Source: Sphingobium sp. EM0848
GTDB taxonomy: Bacteria; Pseudomonadota; Alphaproteobacteria; Sphingomonadales; Sphingomonadaceae
Assembly (NCBI RefSeq): GCF_013375555.1
Contig: NZ_JABXWB010000001.1
Coordinates: 2,232,001 to 2,296,000 of the forward strand
Reading direction: 5' to 3'
DNA length: 64,000 nt
Both the position numbers and the translations under genes were made by a program. This document shows, one piece after another, positions 34,870 through 43,902 of this stretch; position 1 is the stretch's first letter, and the number at the start of each line of letters is the position of its first letter. Under the pieces are notes generated by a model that saw only the letters and a list, made by a program, of their open reading frames with translations, was not told the origin of the DNA and made no database searches.

Positions 34870-36822
34870 TCAGGCATAGCGCGCGCTTATGGCGTCATTG
34901 CCCGCCCGGCGCGCATCGTCATGGTTAAGAACGGCCGCATCGCCGGAATTTTTAGGGGCAAAGGCGCTATTTTCGCGGGCTTGCCACCGGCCCTGCCCCT
35001 GTGCCTGGCCTTGGGCCTGACCCTGGGATTGCGCCATGTTCTGACTGTTGGTCCAGCCATTGGCGGTCTGGGATGACTGCTGCTGTGATCCCTGCTGGCT
35101 TGCGCCGTCCGCCCGCGCCGCTTCCGCGACATGGGGCGCCCGTTCGATCTTCACTTCGGAAATGCGCACCGCCGACAGGCTGGCGTCAAGGCGCAGCCGG
35201 TCGCTGTCCTGACGCAGCGCCGTTTCGGCCGCCTCGCTGGCCACGGTCAGGCTGACCGCCGCACCGTCGCTGCCCTGGCGGATATCGACCTGCACCGGAC
35301 CGAGCTGGTTGGCATGGATCTGGAAACGTCCTTGCGCCCCGTTTGCCGAAAGCCCGGCGATGTCGCGGGCCAGACCGTCGATCCACTGGCCGGACACGCC
35401 CATATCGACCACCTGCGCATCCAGGCTGGCGGACATGTCGACCACGGGCTGATTCGCAACAATGGACGGAGCCGCCGTGAGGATGGCAGGCTGCGCCGGT
35501 GCGGGCTGGGGCGCGGCATCGTTCGCGACCGGCTGAAGCGGCGCACTGGCAGCATCGCTGACGGGGGCAGCATGCTCCGCCTTCGTGCGCACGGTGGCCG
35601 AAACCTGCTCTCCCACGCGAGCGGGCGTACCCGGTGAACGAGCATTCAACTGATCGCGCACCAGCTGCAGCAGGGTCAGGGCTTCGGCCTTCATCGGCTG
35701 CGCTTTGACGTCCGGCGCCGTGGCCAGCGGTTGATCGGGCAGGACCGGCTTGTCTGCACTCGGAACTTCTTCATTACCCAGGGAAGATTGGACCGCCGTC
35801 GCGACCGGGGCGCTGACCGGAACGGAGGCGGCTGCCGCCATAACGGGTGCGTTGTCCGGCGCGATGATACGTTCAGCGCGGAGCGGCGTCGCCGGTTGCG
35901 GAGCAACTGCGGCAGGAGCAGGCACGATCGGGGCGTCCTGCTCAACGGCGGGCGCGTTCACTTCCTCCTGATCCTCTGGCCCCGCCTGGGGCATGACGAC
36001 AGGAAAAGCCGCGGCGTGCCGCGAAGGCATGGGAGTTACGTCCTGAACCGGGACATCCTGAATCGGCGCGGGCGCGACAGCCTGCTGAAGCGGCGCGGCC
36101 TGCGGTGCCATGACGACTATCGGCATGGGTGTCGGAACGGGCGCAGCCGGAACGCTATCGCTGGACGGTTGCGCCGCATCATCCTCGCTCTTGCTATCAC
36201 TGTCCGGTTTCGCCTCCGGCTCTTCGTCCTTTTGAGCGATGGGCGCCGGCACGACCGCCGGCGCGGACTGCGGCACTTCGGTCTTTTCAGCCAGATGCGG
36301 TGCCTTGGGCAGTTCCAACGGCTTCAGTTCCGGCGGTTCAGGGCTTGCCGCATCCGTCTCGACAACGGGTGTGCCCTGCACATCGTCACCCTGAGGGGCA
36401 GGCTGCGCCGCAACAGGTTCCGTCAGTTCAGCCTCGGCAGGCGGGGTTTCAGTGGGAACAAGCTGCGTCGCCTCGTCCACCTTCTTCGCGATGCCCGGCG
36501 GCAGTGGCAGAGACGGTGCGCGGTGCGTCTGGATGGCGTTCAGTGCCGTGGCGAGGCCGTGGGGCAGCGGGCTGGCGACTTCAGTCGGCATGGCGCCTTC
36601 CTCGACCGTCTCCGTCAGGTCAGGCGTGATAGCCAGCGCCGGTGTTGCCGCCACCGCCGGGGTGCCGGGCGCCCCTTCCATCGTGCCATTGAGCAGGCTG
36701 GCAAAGTCGGTCGCCCCTTCCCCCGGCATGGCCAGCACAGCCGTCCCTTCGGTCGGCATCTTGGTGGCCGCCGAGGAAAAGAGCAGGGCCTTGAGGCTGG
36801 TCAGCATGTTCACGTCAGACAT
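34870..36822 (-). CDS. fliK: Flagellar hook-length control protein FliK
   Basis: FliK is an exported ruler that signals FlhB to switch substrates. The 650-residue protein is Pro/Ala/Val/Glu-rich and likely disordered through residue 470. The C-terminal domain (about residues 480-575) contains RFQIHANQLGPVQVDIRQG and VSLTVASEAAETALRQDSDR, the conserved Flg_hook domain. A Gln-rich tail follows (QGSQQQSSQ, QSQGQAQGQAQGQGR). Low-complexity codon use makes the long opposite-strand frames look coding, but they are shadows. It overlaps fliJ by 8 bp. Confidence 0.9.
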   Translation of the reverse strand: MSDVNMLTSLKALLFSSAATKMPTEGTAVLAMPGEGATDFASLLNGTMEGAPGTPAVAATPALAITPDLTETVEEGAMPTEVASPLPHGLATALNAIQTHRAPSLPLPPGIAKKVDEATQLVPTETPPAEAELTEPVAAQPAPQGDDVQGTPVVETDAASPEPPELKPLELPKAPHLAEKTEVPQSAPAVVPAPIAQKDEEPEAKPDSDSKSEDDAAQPSSDSVPAAPVPTPMPIVVMAPQAAPLQQAVAPAPIQDVPVQDVTPMPSRHAAAFPVVMPQAGPEDQEEVNAPAVEQDAPIVPAPAAVAPQPATPLRAERIIAPDNAPVMAAAASVPVSAPVATAVQSSLGNEEVPSADKPVLPDQPLATAPDVKAQPMKAEALTLLQLVRDQLNARSPGTPARVGEQVSATVRTKAEHAAPVSDAASAPLQPVANDAAPQPAPAQPAILTAAPSIVANQPVVDMSASLDAQVVDMGVSGQWIDGLARDIAGLSANGAQGRFQIHANQLGPVQVDIRQGSDGAAVSLTVASEAAETALRQDSDRLRLDASLSAVRISEVKIERAPHVAEAARADGASQQGSQQQSSQTANGWTNSQNMAQSQGQAQGQAQGQGRWQARENSAFAPKNSGDAAVLNHDDARRAGNDAISARYA

Positions 36823-37240
36823 CTCCTGTCCTCTGCATCCGGCGATAGCGCGGCAGGGCCGCGAGCTTGTTTTCCCGCCATTCCTCCAGGTCCGCGCGGG
36901 CGCGATCCTTGAGCTTCACGGCGATTTCGCGATCCCGATTGGCCGCGAGGCTGAGGCCTTCCTTGACCTCCACCTTGCGGCGCGCATCGTAGAGCGCACC
37001 ATCCAACTGACGCCCCGCCTGTTCCAGACGGCCCGCCAGTTCCTGCATCGCTGCAAAATTCGCGCCAGTTGCCATGCCCTGGCCCGAAAAAAGATCGTTG
37101 CGCACATTGCGCAGCCGCTCGACATTGCGGGCGATACCCTCCGCCTCGTCGCGGGCGCGGGCGGTTTCGGCCACCGCCATGGCGTGCTGCACATGACGGA
37201 CGCGCAGCACGCGGTTGCGGCGGGCGACCTCCCCCTTCAT
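36815..37240 (-). CDS. fliJ: Flagellar export chaperone FliJ
   Basis: The 141-residue, all-helical, highly charged protein (many RARDEAEG, RLRNVRN, EWRENKLAALPRYRR segments) is consistent with the coiled-coil FliJ stalk of the export ATPase. Sequence similarity in this family is low, so the call depends largely on position between fliI and fliK, and on overlaps with both. Confidence 0.8.
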   Translation of the reverse strand: MKGEVARRNRVLRVRHVQHAMAVAETARARDEAEGIARNVERLRNVRNDLFSGQGMATGANFAAMQELAGRLEQAGRQLDGALYDARRKVEVKEGLSLAANRDREIAVKLKDRARADLEEWRENKLAALPRYRRMQRTGDV

Positions 37241-38565
37241 GCGCCGAACTCAGCGATCAAGGCGTTGGCGCTGGTGTCGAGGTCGATGAAGCTCTTCTGA
37301 TCCTGCCGGATGAAGTCGAGGATTTCCTGACGGCGCTGCACCGCCTCATCGATCACCGGATCATTGCCGGGGCGATAGGCGCCCATCAGGATCAGGTCGC
37401 GATTTTCCTCATAGGCGGCCCAGAGGCGGCGATAGGCGGCGGCGGCCATGCGATGCTCGTCCGGCACCACATCGGCCATGACGCGGGAGAGCGACTTGCC
37501 GATGTCAATGGCGGGGAAGATCGCCTGTTCCGACAGATGGCGCGACAGCACGAAATGCCCGTCGACAATGGCGCGGGCGGCGTCGACGATCGGATCGTCG
37601 GTGTCATCACCATCGGCCAGCACGGTATAGAGAGCAGTGATCGATCCGCCGGTGCGGGCATCGACGCCCGCCCGCTCGACCAGACGCGGGATCAGCGCGA
37701 GGGCGGAGGGCGGATAGCCCTTCATCGCGGGCGGTTCGCCCAAGGCCAGCCCGATTTCGCGCTGGGCATGGGCGCAGCGGGTCAGGCTGTCGATCAGCAG
37801 CAGCACCTTCTTGCCCCGCGCACGGAAATATTCGGCAATGGCGGTTGCGCGGGCGGCGGCGCGCAGGCGCAGCACCGGCGGATGGTCGGCGGGCACGGCA
37901 ACGACAATGCTCTTGTGCATCGCGCCCTTGAGTTTGGTTTCAAGGAAGTCGCTGACCTCGCGGCCGCGTTCCCCGATCAGGCCGGCGACGACGATATCGG
38001 CTTCGGCGCCCTGAATCATCTGGCCCATGAGGACCGACTTGCCGACGCCCGAGCCTGCGATGATGGCGATGCGCTGGCCGCGCCCGGCGGTCAGCAGCGC
38101 GTTGACAGCGCGCACGCCCAGATCGAACGGCTCGGTGACGCGGCCCCGGTCGAGGACATTGCCCTTCACCCCGTTGAGCGGCCACGCCCCGCCCGCGATG
38201 ATCGGCCCCTTGCGGTCGAGCGGCTGGCCCATGGCGTCGATGACGCGGCCGATAAGGCCATCGCCCACCTGCACCATGCTTGCCTGGCTGTCCGGTTCCA
38301 CCCGCGCGCCATTTTCCAGCGGCGCGTCGGCGTCGAGCGGCACGAGCAGCGTCTTGTCCCCGCGAAAGCCCACCACCTCGGCGCGGCAGATCGTCCCGTC
38401 CGCCGCGATCACCCGCGCACCCGCACCGATGGGACGGCGGAAGCCGGTGACTTCCAGCATGCCCGCATCATGGCTGACCAGACGGCCGACATGGCGCGGC
38501 TGGCGGTTCTGGACCTGCATATGGTCGAACAGCGTCTCCGCCTGAGCCAGCGCAGCGCGGATCAT
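37237..38565 (-). CDS. fliI: Flagellar export ATPase FliI
   Basis: FliI is the F1-like ATPase of flagellar export. Walker A is IAGSGVGKSVLMGQM, Walker B is VLLLIDSLTRCAHAQREIGL, and GEPPAMKGYPPSALALIPRL is the diagnostic FliI/YscN segment. Length 442 is normal. It overlaps fliH and fliJ by four bases each. Confidence 0.97.
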   Translation of the reverse strand: MIRAALAQAETLFDHMQVQNRQPRHVGRLVSHDAGMLEVTGFRRPIGAGARVIAADGTICRAEVVGFRGDKTLLVPLDADAPLENGARVEPDSQASMVQVGDGLIGRVIDAMGQPLDRKGPIIAGGAWPLNGVKGNVLDRGRVTEPFDLGVRAVNALLTAGRGQRIAIIAGSGVGKSVLMGQMIQGAEADIVVAGLIGERGREVSDFLETKLKGAMHKSIVVAVPADHPPVLRLRAAARATAIAEYFRARGKKVLLLIDSLTRCAHAQREIGLALGEPPAMKGYPPSALALIPRLVERAGVDARTGGSITALYTVLADGDDTDDPIVDAARAIVDGHFVLSRHLSEQAIFPAIDIGKSLSRVMADVVPDEHRMAAAAYRRLWAAYEENRDLILMGAYRPGNDPVIDEAVQRRQEILDFIRQDQKSFIDLDTSANALIAEFGA

Positions 38566-39194
38566 GCCTTTCCTTCCATATCGTCGAGCAGCGCGCGCAG
38601 GCGGGACAGGCGCACGTCCGGGCCGTCCTCCACCCAGCCATCGGCGGTTTCCAGGCGTACGCAGCCGCGCTGCATCGTCCCATCCGCGACCAGCCTGACG
38701 CCGATGCTCTCGCCTTCCAGCAGCACGATATCGTCGGGGTGCAGGTGCAGCGCACCCTTCTCGTCATGATCCTCGATAAAGGCGGCGACGCTGTCGCAGC
38801 GCTGCAGCAGCCGTTCGATGTCGATCTCCACCTCGCCCACGATCTGCTCGACCAGCCGCACCACCGTGGCCGACAGCATGGTGGACAGCATGCCGCTGGG
38901 CGCGGGCGCCAGCAGTTCCAGCGCTTCGGCCAGACGCCGGCGCGCTTCGACATCGGCGGCGTTGGCGTCCGCCGTCACGCGGCTGCCTTCTTCAAAGCCC
39001 AGGGTGAAGGCCTCGATCCGTGCCTGCTCCAGCAGATCCTCTCCGCTTTCCGGCGCCGCATCATGCACCGGCTGACCGGGCGCCGCGTGCGCCGGCGTGA
39101 ACAGGTTGCGGAAACCGCCGCTCGTCACCTGCCCCATGCCGCCCAGCGGAACGCTGGCGATCTCAAGCCCGTTCGCGGCCCAGCCCTTATACAA
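38562..39194 (-). CDS. fliH: Flagellar export regulator FliH
   Basis: FliH binds FliI and tethers it to the C ring. The protein has a long helical middle (LLEQARIEAFTLGFEEGSRV) and a C-terminal E-subunit-like domain (VRLVEQIVGEVEIDIERLL). I place the start at a TTG (39194) that overlaps the fliG stop by 8 bp and follows AAGGGG at ideal spacing, giving 210 residues starting LYKGWAANG; the longer frame to 39233 is inside fliG, and the first ATG (39137) would remove conserved-looking sequence. Confidence 0.85.
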   Translation of the reverse strand: MYKGWAANGLEIASVPLGGMGQVTSGGFRNLFTPAHAAPGQPVHDAAPESGEDLLEQARIEAFTLGFEEGSRVTADANAADVEARRRLAEALELLAPAPSGMLSTMLSATVVRLVEQIVGEVEIDIERLLQRCDSVAAFIEDHDEKGALHLHPDDIVLLEGESIGVRLVADGTMQRGCVRLETADGWVEDGPDVRLSRLRALLDDMEGKA

Positions 39195-40206
39195 AGTCGT
39201 TCCCCTTGCCGCCCAGCATGATGGTGCCCGCATCGGCCATGCGGCGCGCGGTGGCGATGATCAGCTTCTGCGCGTCGATGACTTCGGCGAGGCGGATCGG
39301 ACCGCGTTCCTCGATCTCGTCAGATATGGCCTGTGCGGCGCGCGCCGACATCGACCCGAAGATCTTCGCTTTCAGCATGTCGTTCGCGCCCTTCAGCGCC
39401 ACGACCAGCACCGCGCTGTCGACGGTGCGCATCAGCGTGCCCAGATTCTTGTCGTCCATGTCGATCAGATTGTCGAAGACGAACATCTCCTCCTCGATGG
39501 TCTGGGCGACCATCTTGTCGCGCTTGGCGAGCGCCTTGATGATGCGCTGCTCATTGTCCTTGCGGACATTGTTCATGATCGCCGCCGCCTCGATCGTGCC
39601 GCCGCGCTGCGATGCGCCGCCCTGCTTCTTGGCCATATTGCCGCGCAGCAGCAGCTGCTCCAGGTCATCGAGCGCCTCGTTCGACACAGGCCCAAGCGTC
39701 GCGATGCGGTAGACGATCTCTTCCTGATATTCGACCGGCAGCAATTGCAGCACATCAGCGGCGATCGGCGCTTCCAGATGAGCGAGCACGATCGCCATGA
39801 TCTGCGGATGTTCCGCCTCGATCAACGCGGCGATTTCCTTGCCATCCATCCATTTCAGCATTTCCAGCTGGGTCGAACGGGTCGGCGGAGTGATGCGCGC
39901 CAGCATGTTCTCGGCCCGCTCCTCGCCCAGCGCCTTGGTCATCGCGCCCCGGATATGACGCGTCGCGCCATAGCCGATGGTCGTGCGCTTCTTCGCCTTG
40001 GTGACGAAATGGTCCAGCGCCTCGTTGACTTCCTCGACCGCGACATCCGCGACGTCGTACATCGCATAGCCAAGCTGGCGGACTTCCTCCGGCTCCAGAC
40101 GGGACAATATCTGCGCGGCCTCATCCTCGTCGAACAGCATCAACAGGACGGCGGCGGCGGCGCTGCCCTTCAGCGCCGGGGTGGCGACTTCGGCGGCCTC
40201 AGGCAT
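39187..40206 (-). CDS. fliG: Flagellar motor switch protein FliG
   Basis: FliG generates torque with the stators. The 339-residue protein has three domains in the normal order; visible hallmarks are LLMLFDEDEAAQILSRLEPE at the N-terminus, the middle EHPQIMAIVLAHLEAPIAAD (EHPQ motif), and the C-terminal torque helix DMLKAKIFGSMSARAAQAIS with alternating charges. It overlaps fliF by 8 bp. Confidence 0.96.
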   Translation of the reverse strand: MPEAAEVATPALKGSAAAAVLLMLFDEDEAAQILSRLEPEEVRQLGYAMYDVADVAVEEVNEALDHFVTKAKKRTTIGYGATRHIRGAMTKALGEERAENMLARITPPTRSTQLEMLKWMDGKEIAALIEAEHPQIMAIVLAHLEAPIAADVLQLLPVEYQEEIVYRIATLGPVSNEALDDLEQLLLRGNMAKKQGGASQRGGTIEAAAIMNNVRKDNEQRIIKALAKRDKMVAQTIEEEMFVFDNLIDMDDKNLGTLMRTVDSAVLVVALKGANDMLKAKIFGSMSARAAQAISDEIEERGPIRLAEVIDAQKLIIATARRMADAGTIMLGGKGNDFV

Positions 40207-41947
40207 TTTCCTTCTTCCCTTCCTTCAGAAGGTCGCGGACGACGAGCGCGGCACGGTCGGGGTCCTGCTTCACGAAATTGCGGATCAGGTCGGCACGCTG
40301 GGCGTAATCGTAAGTGGACGAGATCATGTCGAGCGTGACCGGCATCGAACCATCAGGGTTCACCGTCGCCTGACGGCCGATCTCGGTCGAGATCTCGCGG
40401 CCGATCTTCTGCCCCTCTGCGGCAACATCCTCGGCGGCGGCGGTCTGGGCAGCGGCGCGGCGCTTGAGCAGCGGGCGGCCAATGCCGAAGATCAGCAGCA
40501 GCGCGACGAGCAGGGCGGAGACATTGCGCACCAGCGGCGAGACCCATTCGGCCTCATACCAGGGCGCCTTGACCTCTTCCTCCTTGGCGAAGCTGCGCGA
40601 GGACAGCGCCACCACGTCGCCACGGGCCTGATCGAAACCCACCGCGCCCTTCACCAGCGCTTCGAGGGCAGCGATTTCCTGCGCGCTGCGCGGCTTGCCG
40701 TCCGGGCCATTGTCCAGCGCGACGGCGACCGACAGGCGCTTCACCGTGCCGATGGCGTCCTTGGTCACGGAGACTTCACGGCCCAGCTCGAAATTGCGGT
40801 TGAACGTCTCTTCCGTCTTCATCAGCGGATTGGGCGGCGTACCGGGCTGGGCGGCGGTCTGCGCGCTGGTGGTGCCCTGCGCCACGGCCTGACCATTGGG
40901 ATTGGTCTGGGTCACGGTCGGGTTGACCGGCGCCTGATTGCTGAGCGCGCCCGGAATACCGCTGGCCTCTCCTTTGCCCTGACCGCGCGGGTCGGATGCC
41001 CAGGTGCCGGTTTCGCTGCGCAGCCGCGCCTCGTCCTGCGGATAGGTTTCGCGGGTCGCCTGACGCTCGGCAAAGTTCAGCTCGGTGTGCACCTCGGTCG
41101 AGAATTTGCCTGCGCCCAGAATCGGCGTCAGCAGCGCGATCACCGACTGGCGATAGCGATCCTCCATCCGGGTCTGGACGGCAAGCTGGCGGTCGTCGGC
41201 GGCATTGCTGTCATTATTGCTGATCAGACGGCCATTCTGATCGACGACCGAAATATCCTCCGGGTTCAGCTCGGGGATGGAGGAGGCGACCAGATGGACG
41301 ATGGCGCTGACCTGCGCGTCGGTCAGCTGGCGGCCCGAAGCGAGCCGCAGCATCACCGAGGCCGAGGGCTTGGAGCGTTCGCGCAGGAACACGCTCGGCG
41401 GCTCGACCGCCAGGTGCACCTTGGCGCTTTCCACGCTGTCGATCGCCTCGATCGTGCGGGCCAGGTCCATTTCGCGGGCCGAACGCAGCTTTTCACCCTC
41501 GACGGCGCGCGACGCGCCCATGGGCAGGCTGTCGATCATGCTGTTGCCGTCGGGCGCGCTCTTGGGCAGGCCTTGCGCGGCGAGCATCATCTTCGCCTTG
41601 AAATAATCGCCCTCGCCAACAGTCATGCCGCCCGCATTGTCGAAGTCGTAGCGGATGCCATTCTGATCGAGCACCTGCGCCACCGCCGACTTGTCGGCAT
41701 CGGGCAGGGCGCGGAACAGGTCGCGCTGCGGCGGCTCGCGCAGCGCCAGCCAGGCCGCGCCAGCCGTCGCGACGACGCCCAGCAGGCCCAGCAGCGGCAG
41801 GCTTTTCGCCACGGCCGGCTGCTTGAGGAAGCCGGTGAAGCGCGCCTTCAGCGCATCGACGCCCTTGGCGCCGCCAAAGGCGGCGGGGCTGGTGGCGGGA
41901 AGAGCGGCAGCGCCGCCAACGTTCGTGGTGAGTGCGTTCTCGCTCAT
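40199..41947 (-). CDS. fliF: Flagellar MS-ring protein FliF
   Basis: FliF forms the MS ring, the foundation of the basal body. The 582-residue protein has two membrane spans (about residues 45-65, LLGLLGVVATAGAAWLAL, and 475-495, NVSALLVALLLIFGIGRPLL), a periplasmic region with EGDYFKAKMMLAAQGLP and VHLAVEPPSVFLRE, and a C-terminal FliG-binding tail. A proline/glutamine-rich insert of about residues 340-400 is variable in the family. It follows fliE by one base. Confidence 0.96.
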   Translation of the reverse strand: MSENALTTNVGGAAALPATSPAAFGGAKGVDALKARFTGFLKQPAVAKSLPLLGLLGVVATAGAAWLALREPPQRDLFRALPDADKSAVAQVLDQNGIRYDFDNAGGMTVGEGDYFKAKMMLAAQGLPKSAPDGNSMIDSLPMGASRAVEGEKLRSAREMDLARTIEAIDSVESAKVHLAVEPPSVFLRERSKPSASVMLRLASGRQLTDAQVSAIVHLVASSIPELNPEDISVVDQNGRLISNNDSNAADDRQLAVQTRMEDRYRQSVIALLTPILGAGKFSTEVHTELNFAERQATRETYPQDEARLRSETGTWASDPRGQGKGEASGIPGALSNQAPVNPTVTQTNPNGQAVAQGTTSAQTAAQPGTPPNPLMKTEETFNRNFELGREVSVTKDAIGTVKRLSVAVALDNGPDGKPRSAQEIAALEALVKGAVGFDQARGDVVALSSRSFAKEEEVKAPWYEAEWVSPLVRNVSALLVALLLIFGIGRPLLKRRAAAQTAAAEDVAAEGQKIGREISTEIGRQATVNPDGSMPVTLDMISSTYDYAQRADLIRNFVKQDPDRAALVVRDLLKEGKKENA

Positions 41948-41948
41948 A

Positions 41949-42308
41949 TTACACCGGCATGCTCATGATGTCCTTGTAAGCGGACAACAATTTGTTGCGG
42001 ACCTGAAGGGTGGCTTCGAAACTGACCGACGCCTGCTGCTTGGCCAGCATGACCCCGGCAATATCGGTGGTTTCCCCCCGTTCGAACGAGGCGGCTGCTT
42101 CACCCGCCTGATTTTGCAGGCCATTGACCTGCTCCAGCGCCGATTTCAGCGCGTCGGTAAAGCCGCCCGGCGCGGTGGCGCCATTGGTGCCGACCGCAGA
42201 GCCCGTGCCGACATTGCCGGTTTGGGCGACGTCACGCAGCGCGGCGTTCCTCTGAAGGATGGCGTTGCGGATCGCCATCACGCTGTCGGTGGGGGAAATG
42301 CCGGACAT
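41949..42308 (-). CDS. fliE: Flagellar hook-basal body protein FliE
   Basis: FliE links the MS ring to the rod. The 119-residue protein ends with the family block GVMLAKQQASVSFEATLQVRNKLLSAYKDIMSMPV. It starts 13 bp after the stop of the sigma-54 activator gene, without room for a promoter, so it is probably in the same transcript. Confidence 0.93.
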   Translation of the reverse strand: MSGISPTDSVMAIRNAILQRNAALRDVAQTGNVGTGSAVGTNGATAPGGFTDALKSALEQVNGLQNQAGEAAASFERGETTDIAGVMLAKQQASVSFEATLQVRNKLLSAYKDIMSMPV

Positions 42309-42321
42309 GCCCTATCTCCCC

Positions 42322-43575
42322 TCAAGCGGCCAGTTCGCGCATCTCGGCGAGCCGATAGCGCAGGGTACGTTCGGAAATGCCCAGCTTGCGGGCGGCGGCG
42401 GCGCGGTGGCCATCCGTCTCGCGCAAAGCGGCGCGGACAGCCTCCAGTTTGGAGTTATGCGCAACGTCGCGCAGGCGGATCGGATCGGCGGGCGCCAGAA
42501 CCTGCTCCACCACGCGAAGCTGCGGCGCGCCGGTGATGTGCAGGTCGTCGGCGTCAATGCGATCGCCCTCCCGCAACACGACGGCGCGCTGAAGGACATT
42601 GCCCAGTTCGCGGGCATTGCCCGGCCAGACATGGGCGGCAAGCTTGCTCAAGGCCGCTGCGGTCGGCCAGACGAATTCCGGCTGGCGCAGCAGCATGGCA
42701 GCGGCGATCGCCGTCACGTCGCCCGGACGTTCGGCCAGCGGACGCAGTTCCAGCGGCATGACATTGAGGCGCCAGTAAAGATCTTCGCGAAAGCGCCCGG
42801 CGGCGACTTCGGCGGCAAGGTTGCGGTTGCAGGCCGCGATGATGCGGACATTGACCGGAACCGGATGAGTCGCGCCGACCGGCAGCACTTCGCCTTCCTG
42901 CAGGGCGCGCAGCAGCTTTGCCTGAAGGGCAAGCGGCAGTTCCGCGATTTCGTCGAGGAACAGCGTGCCACCGTCAGCCGCCAGGAACAGACCTTCCGAT
43001 GCATTGGCCGCGCCAGTGAAGCTGCCCTTCTTGTGCCCGAACAGCATCGCTTCCATCATGGTTTCGGGCAGCGCCGCGCAGTTGACGGCGATGAAGTCGT
43101 GGCTGACCCGGCCCGACTGGGCGTGAAGGAAGCGCGCCATGCCTTCCTTGCCGGTGCCGGTGTCGCCCTGAATGAGCACGGTCGCGTCGCTGCGGGCGAC
43201 ACGCCCCGCCAGCGTCATCAGGCGGGCGCTGGCCGCATCCCCCACGGCGGGCAGCGCCGCGGGACGAGCGAGTTCGGCGATCAGCGCGAAAGCGAAACCC
43301 ATATCCTCCAGACCGAAGGCAACACGCGCGGGCAGGCCGTTGGCGGCAGGCACCAGCGAGGGCGCGCCGTCGATCAGGCTGATCAGAATGTCACGATGGG
43401 TCGCATGGCCGATTTCGGTCGCCAGCAGCACGCGCCGATTATCCCGCTCAACACCCTCCCGCCCTCGCGGGCTTTGCGCGTCCACGATGCGCACGGTAAA
43501 GAACGCATTTTCCAGCCAGTGCTGCAGGCCCGGAACAAGCGCGCAGACTCCTCGGCTCACGTCGAGTGATGACAT
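42322..43575 (-). CDS. Sigma-54-dependent flagellar activator (FlbD-like)
   Basis: The AAA+ domain (about residues 115-345) has Walker A QGDTGTGKEGMARFLH, the sigma-54 contact loop KKGSFTGA, Walker B GGTLFLDEIAELP, and R-finger region FREDLYWRLNVMPLELRPL. A Fis-type helix-turn-helix ends the protein ([20 protein letters not shown]). The N-terminal 110 residues lack the acidic pocket and Lys of a receiver domain, so phosphorylation control is unlikely, as in FlbD and FleQ-like activators. The contact loop is GSFTGA in place of the common GAFTGA. Immediately upstream of fliE-fliN, it should drive the sigma-54 promoters mapped in this window. 417 residues. Confidence 0.88.
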   Translation of the reverse strand: MSSLDVSRGVCALVPGLQHWLENAFFTVRIVDAQSPRGREGVERDNRRVLLATEIGHATHRDILISLIDGAPSLVPAANGLPARVAFGLEDMGFAFALIAELARPAALPAVGDAASARLMTLAGRVARSDATVLIQGDTGTGKEGMARFLHAQSGRVSHDFIAVNCAALPETMMEAMLFGHKKGSFTGAANASEGLFLAADGGTLFLDEIAELPLALQAKLLRALQEGEVLPVGATHPVPVNVRIIAACNRNLAAEVAAGRFREDLYWRLNVMPLELRPLAERPGDVTAIAAAMLLRQPEFVWPTAAALSKLAAHVWPGNARELGNVLQRAVVLREGDRIDADDLHITGAPQLRVVEQVLAPADPIRLRDVAHNSKLEAVRAALRETDGHRAAAARKLGISERTLRYRLAEMRELAA

Positions 43576-43672
43576 GAACTTGACCCCATGTTTTTGGCTG
43601 GCTTGTACCCCCGTACGTCCCAGACCCCTTCGATGGGTTGAAACTGCCCGTCCATGGTTAGCATATGGTTAA

Positions 43673-43693
43673 TGCGGCAAACCACTTGCCGCA
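43673..43693. promoter_or_regulatory. CGGCAA/TTGCCG palindrome upstream of the FlbD-like gene
   Basis: Eight-base arms TGCGGCAA and TTGCCGCA enclose 5 bp. The minus strand across 43677-43691 also reads as a weak sigma-54 promoter (CGGCAAGTGGTTTGC, GG and GC ten bases apart), 100 bp before the activator start. Two looser copies of the motif follow at 43697-43712 and 43719-43733. CGGCAA-type inverted repeats resemble FlbD (ftr) sites of Caulobacter, so this may be an autoregulatory or fliC/fliE control site; the binding role is inference. Confidence 0.5.
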
Positions 43694-43812
43694 GAACGGC
43701 AATTTTTTTCCGCCTGCCCGGAACTTTTTGCCGACTTCCGTAAGGCGCACCTGCGTAAAAGGCCGATTTTCCGGGCGTTTCAAAGATTTTTCGAAAAAAA
43801 TTGCACTGGCCC

Positions 43813-43839
43813 TAAAAGCTTTTTCCCGGCCGCCGTTAT
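43813..43839 (+). promoter_or_regulatory. Sigma-28 (FliA) promoter of fliC
   Basis: TAAA, 15 bases, then GCCGTTAT: near-perfect against TAAA-N15-GCCGATAA. It lies 64 bp before the fliC start; a GGAAAGGGA ribosome site lies just before the ATG. Confidence 0.88.
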
Positions 43840-43902
43840 CCCCTTTCGAGGCCGCAAGCAGCCTGATGGCAGCGACCTGATAGTGAACGGAAAGGGATTA
43901 TC

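Noticed and set aside
34870..36912. Arg-rich plus-strand frames opposite fliK
   Set aside because: They reflect the Pro/Ala-rich low-complexity coding of fliK and contain no known domain.
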